From assembly GCA_002391185.1 (NCBI GenBank), contig DGRY01000009.1:1-8055 (forward strand): a stretch of DNA of 8,055 nucleotides, written 5' to 3'. Both the position numbers and the translations under genes were made by a program. This stretch comes from Prevotella sp. UBA4376. Lineage in GTDB: Bacteria > Bacteroidota > Bacteroidia > Bacteroidales > Bacteroidaceae. Position 1 is the stretch's first letter. Each line of letters begins with the position of its first letter. Below, piece by piece: positions 6,014-8,055 of the stretch. The notes beneath the pieces were generated by a model that saw only the letters and a program-made list of their open reading frames with translations, ran no database searches and was not told where the DNA came from.

Positions 6014-6640
6014 TTAGAACTGAAGACCACTGAAGCACATCATTGCAAGTGCCATCAAACCAACGGTAATAAAGGTGATACCCATCCCCTGGAGAGGCTT
6101 TGGTATGTCACAGTATGCCATCTTCTCACGGATAGCACCAAACAAAACAATTGCCAAAGTCCAACCAATACCGCTACCAAGAGCAAATACAAGACTATCC
6201 CAAATACTTGTAATAGACTGAGCGCTTGACGAATCAAGGGTGATGCGCTGCTGCATGAACAAAGAAGCACCCATAATTGCACAGTTCACAGCGATAAGTG
6301 GCAAGAAGATACCCAACGCAGCATATAGCGAAGGAGAATACTTCTCTACAGCCATTTCTACCAGCTGCACAATACCAGCAATGACAGCAATGAAAAGGAT
6401 AAAACTTAGATAACTCAAGTCAACACCCTCTATCAAACAATCAGGGCCAAGAACCTTAGTCTGAAGCAGATAGTTAATTGGTTCGGTAACAAGCAACACA
6501 AAAGTTACAGCGATACCCAAACCAAAAGAAGTCTTAACATTCTTACTCACAGCCAGATATGAACACATACCAAGGAAGTAAGCGAAGATCATATTATCAA
6601 CAAAGATAGATCTAAAGAATAATGATATTGCGTGTTCCAT
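6014..6640 (-). CDS. nqrE: Na+-translocating NADH:quinone oxidoreductase subunit E
   Basis: Integral membrane subunit of the Nqr complex, 208 residues with six predicted transmembrane segments (about 11-30, 39-59, 77-96, 104-123, 148-170, 184-204). Cys26 (in LGMCSYLAV) and Cys120 (in [12 protein letters not shown]) match the residues of NqrE that, with two cysteines of NqrD, hold the intramembrane iron centre carrying electrons from NqrF towards NqrC. NqrE and NqrD are paralogues with inverted topology, also related to RnfA and RnfE. Assignment to Nqr rather than Rnf follows from neighbouring nqrC and nqrF. The start [16 protein letters not shown] is typical of the family. It lies 18 nt after nqrD. 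Confidence 0.97.
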   Translation of the reverse strand: MEHAISLFFRSIFVDNMIFAYFLGMCSYLAVSKNVKTSFGLGIAVTFVLLVTEPINYLLQTKVLGPDCLIEGVDLSYLSFILFIAVIAGIVQLVEMAVEKYSPSLYAALGIFLPLIAVNCAIMGASLFMQQRITLDSSSAQSITSIWDSLVFALGSGIGWTLAIVLFGAIREKMAYCDIPKPLQGMGITFITVGLMALAMMCFSGLQF

Positions 6641-6658
6641 TTTATAATCTAATTTAAA

Positions 6659-7285
6659 TTATTTATCGCCCTTATCAAAATAGGCACGATTAATCCATAT
6701 TACAACTCCAATAAGAATCAGGGCTGTACATGACATAGACATCATACCATTATTCATATAACCCAAGTCGTATAAACTCTGAGGAAGAATCTGGAAGCCC
6801 AGCAGACTACCACGACCAAAGAATTCACGGAACATTCCTACAATAACAAGGATTGCAGCATAGCCTAATCCATTACCTACGCCATCAAGGAATGAAGGCC
6901 AAGGCTTGTTTGCCATAGCAAATGCTTCGAGACGTCCCATAAGAATACAGTTGGTGATAATAAGACCAACATATACAGAAAGCTGAACACTTACATCGTA
7001 AGCGAAAGCTTTAAGCACCTGATTAACTATTGTTACCAAAGCAGCTACTACAACCAGCTGAACGATAATACGAATACGCTGAGGAATAGTATTGCGAATA
7101 ATTGAAATGATAACGTTAGAAAAAGCTGTGATAATAGTTACAGCCAATCCCATAACGATAGCTGGCTTAAGCTGAGAAGTTACAGCCAAGGCACTACAGA
7201 TACCAAGTACCTGAACCATAATAGGATTGTTCAAGTGCAGTGGCTCTATAAATGCAGCTTTATTTTGTTTTGAAAATAAACTCAT
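6659..7285 (-). CDS. nqrD: Na+-translocating NADH:quinone oxidoreductase subunit D
   Basis: Integral membrane subunit of the Nqr sodium pump and paralogue of NqrE, 208 residues with six predicted helices (about 22-40, 42-62, 71-92, 98-117, 136-155, 179-197). Cys30 (LGICSALAV) and Cys113 (ITNCILMGR) correspond to the two NqrD iron ligands described in Vibrio (29 and 112, as I recall). The segment GRLEAFAMANKPWPS (117-131) is highly typical of NqrD. The N-terminus (SLFSKQNKAAFIEPLHLNNP) matches the family's cytoplasmic lead-in, supporting the start at 7285. It begins 25 nt after nqrC and is followed by nqrE after 18 nt, consistent with a single operon. Confidence 0.97.
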   Translation of the reverse strand: MSLFSKQNKAAFIEPLHLNNPIMVQVLGICSALAVTSQLKPAIVMGLAVTIITAFSNVIISIIRNTIPQRIRIIVQLVVVAALVTIVNQVLKAFAYDVSVQLSVYVGLIITNCILMGRLEAFAMANKPWPSFLDGVGNGLGYAAILVIVGMFREFFGRGSLLGFQILPQSLYDLGYMNNGMMSMSCTALILIGVVIWINRAYFDKGDK

Positions 7286-7310
7286 CTTGAATATGTTTTA
7301 TTACGGTTAG

Positions 7311-7943
7311 TTACTTTTTACTTAAAAAATCAAGATACTGTCCAAGTCCCTTTGCCTTATCGCTAAGCATAGCAGCAACACCATTACTTGTGAGAGTAGC
7401 TCCGGTAACAGCATCAACCTGAGAAGCAGGATCTTCAACCTTTTTCTTAACAGAAAGAACTATGGCGCTTGTATCGCCATTCTTAAAAAGTTTCTTACCC
7501 TGGAATTTCTCCTGCCATTTCTGATTATCCTTGATTTCTGCACCAAGTCCGGCTGTCTCACCTTCATGATTGAAATAAACGCCATAAACAGTGTTCTTGT
7601 CATCATTAACAGCAATAAAGCCGTTGATAGGTCCCCAAAGTCCCATACCTTTCACGGTAAAAACATATTTTGTTTTACCATTAACATTACAAGTAAAGAT
7701 AGTTCCATTCTCAACATTCTCTCTTGACTTTACTACCTTTGCATAAGTAGCCTCAGTTTCCTCATTAGAGAGATTGCGAATGTTCAGACTGTTTAGAATC
7801 TGTTTCTTCTCGTCGAGCTTAACATTAGCATCCTGCATAGGTGCAAGAGCCTTTGAAACGAAAGCTAACAGGAAGGCAACGATAACGACAATAACAGCCG
7901 AATAGATAATCGTGTATGAATTTGAATTTGTTTTCATTTTCAT
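7311..7943 (-). CDS. nqrC: Na+-translocating NADH:quinone oxidoreductase subunit C (covalent FMN)
   Basis: Membrane-anchored flavoprotein subunit of Nqr. One N-terminal transmembrane helix (about 11-33) is followed by an extracytoplasmic FMN-binding domain. VTGATLTS (179-186) is the flavinylation motif, with Thr183 as the residue that carries FMN through a phosphoester bond, attached by ApbE-type flavin transferase (not in this window). GLWGPINGF (101-109) and GETAGLGAEI (128-137) are the other conserved flavin-domain motifs. At 210 residues it is shorter than Vibrio NqrC (about 257), as in other Bacteroidetes. Two starts are possible: ATG at 7943 and ATG at 7937 (Met3). A purine-rich GGGGAGG at 7952-7946 is only 2 nt from the first but 8 nt from the second, which favours Met3 if that site is used. 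It follows nqrB closely. Confidence 0.97.
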   Translation of the reverse strand: MKMKTNSNSYTIIYSAVIVVIVAFLLAFVSKALAPMQDANVKLDEKKQILNSLNIRNLSNEETEATYAKVVKSRENVENGTIFTCNVNGKTKYVFTVKGMGLWGPINGFIAVNDDKNTVYGVYFNHEGETAGLGAEIKDNQKWQEKFQGKKLFKNGDTSAIVLSVKKKVEDPASQVDAVTGATLTSNGVAAMLSDKAKGLGQYLDFLSKK

Positions 7944-7945
7944 TT

Positions 7946-7952
7946 CCTCCCC
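7946..7952 (-). promoter_or_regulatory. Shine-Dalgarno-like site before nqrC, overlapping nqrB stop
   Basis: On the minus strand GGGGAGG (7952-7946) begins with the last base of the nqrB TAG stop. It sits 2 nt before ATG 7943 and 8 nt before ATG 7937. The other starts in this window have A/T-rich leaders without such a site, so this one is unusual here. It points to the second ATG as the nqrC start and to coupling with nqrB translation. Confidence 0.45.
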
Positions 7953-8055
7953 TATTTAGTTATACGTTTTGCACGCTTAGAAACATTACTCTCAACAACA
8001 CACCAGTCGATAAGAGGTGCTACCATATTTCCGAAGAAGATGGCAAGCATCATAC
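7952..8055 (-). CDS. nqrB: Na+-translocating NADH:quinone oxidoreductase subunit B, C-terminal fragment
   Basis: Only the last 33 codons and the TAG stop (7954-7952) lie in the window; the gene continues past the right edge. The fragment reads as part of a final membrane helix, MMLAIFFGNMVAPLIDW, then a short basic cytoplasmic tail ending KRAKRITK. This matches the NqrB C-terminus pattern (MLAI-FAN--APL-D in Vibrio-type proteins, from memory). NqrB is the large membrane subunit that carries covalent FMN and riboflavin and forms the main Na+ path and quinone-site region; none of those sites is within this piece. Its position directly before nqrC agrees with the conserved order nqrABCDEF. The fragment is too short for an independent call without that context. 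Confidence 0.9.
   Translation of the reverse strand, partial: MMLAIFFGNMVAPLIDWCVVESNVSKRAKRITK

Noticed and set aside
6014..8055. Rnf complex rather than Nqr
   Set aside because: NqrD/NqrE resemble RnfE/RnfA and NqrC resembles RnfG, but the NqrF-type NADH/FAD/2Fe-2S subunit and the order B-C-D-E-F fit Nqr only.

Overview
The window reads as a piece of a Bacteroidota chromosome, most likely order Bacteroidales and plausibly Prevotellaceae. This rests on three things: a near-perfect Bacteroidetes-type promoter (TTTG, 20 nt, TATCTTTG) at 1579-1610, A-rich start regions largely without Shine-Dalgarno sites, and the gene types (Nqr complex, HtpG with a long charged helical C-terminal segment). 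The genus is an inference and was not tested by any search. All protein-coding content looks like core or housekeeping material. I see no insertion sequence, CRISPR array, prophage or tRNA/rRNA gene.

Layout, left half (+ strand): the 3' two thirds of htpG (Hsp90 chaperone, N-terminal ATPase domain outside the window); a 431-bp gap holding a strong promoter, a highly structured RNA of about 260 nt and an intrinsic terminator; riboflavin synthase ribE starting 45 nt after that terminator; then a TolC-family outer-membrane efflux protein. The tolC gene converges with a gph-like HAD phosphatase gene, and the tolC transcription terminator lies inside the phosphatase coding sequence.

Layout, right half (- strand): the distal part of an nqrABCDEF operon, read right to left: the 3' end of nqrB, then nqrC, nqrD, nqrE and nqrF, closed by a strong hairpin terminator at 4637-4677. 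The gph-like gene lies just beyond this terminator, also on the minus strand, with a GTG start. Nqr is the membrane Na+-pumping NADH:quinone oxidoreductase. Electrons pass from NADH to FAD and 2Fe-2S in NqrF, to the iron held between NqrD and NqrE, to covalent FMN in NqrC and NqrB, to riboflavin in NqrB, and then to quinone. The cofactor-binding residues are intact in every subunit that is fully visible.

The part least explained by known genes is 1579-1876. It has its own promoter, an 8-bp closing stem around 186 nt, competing internal pairings and a terminator. It could be a stand-alone small RNA (6S-like is one possibility) or a cis-acting attenuator leader for ribE. I did not recognise its family, and it lacks the hallmark sequences of the FMN riboswitch.
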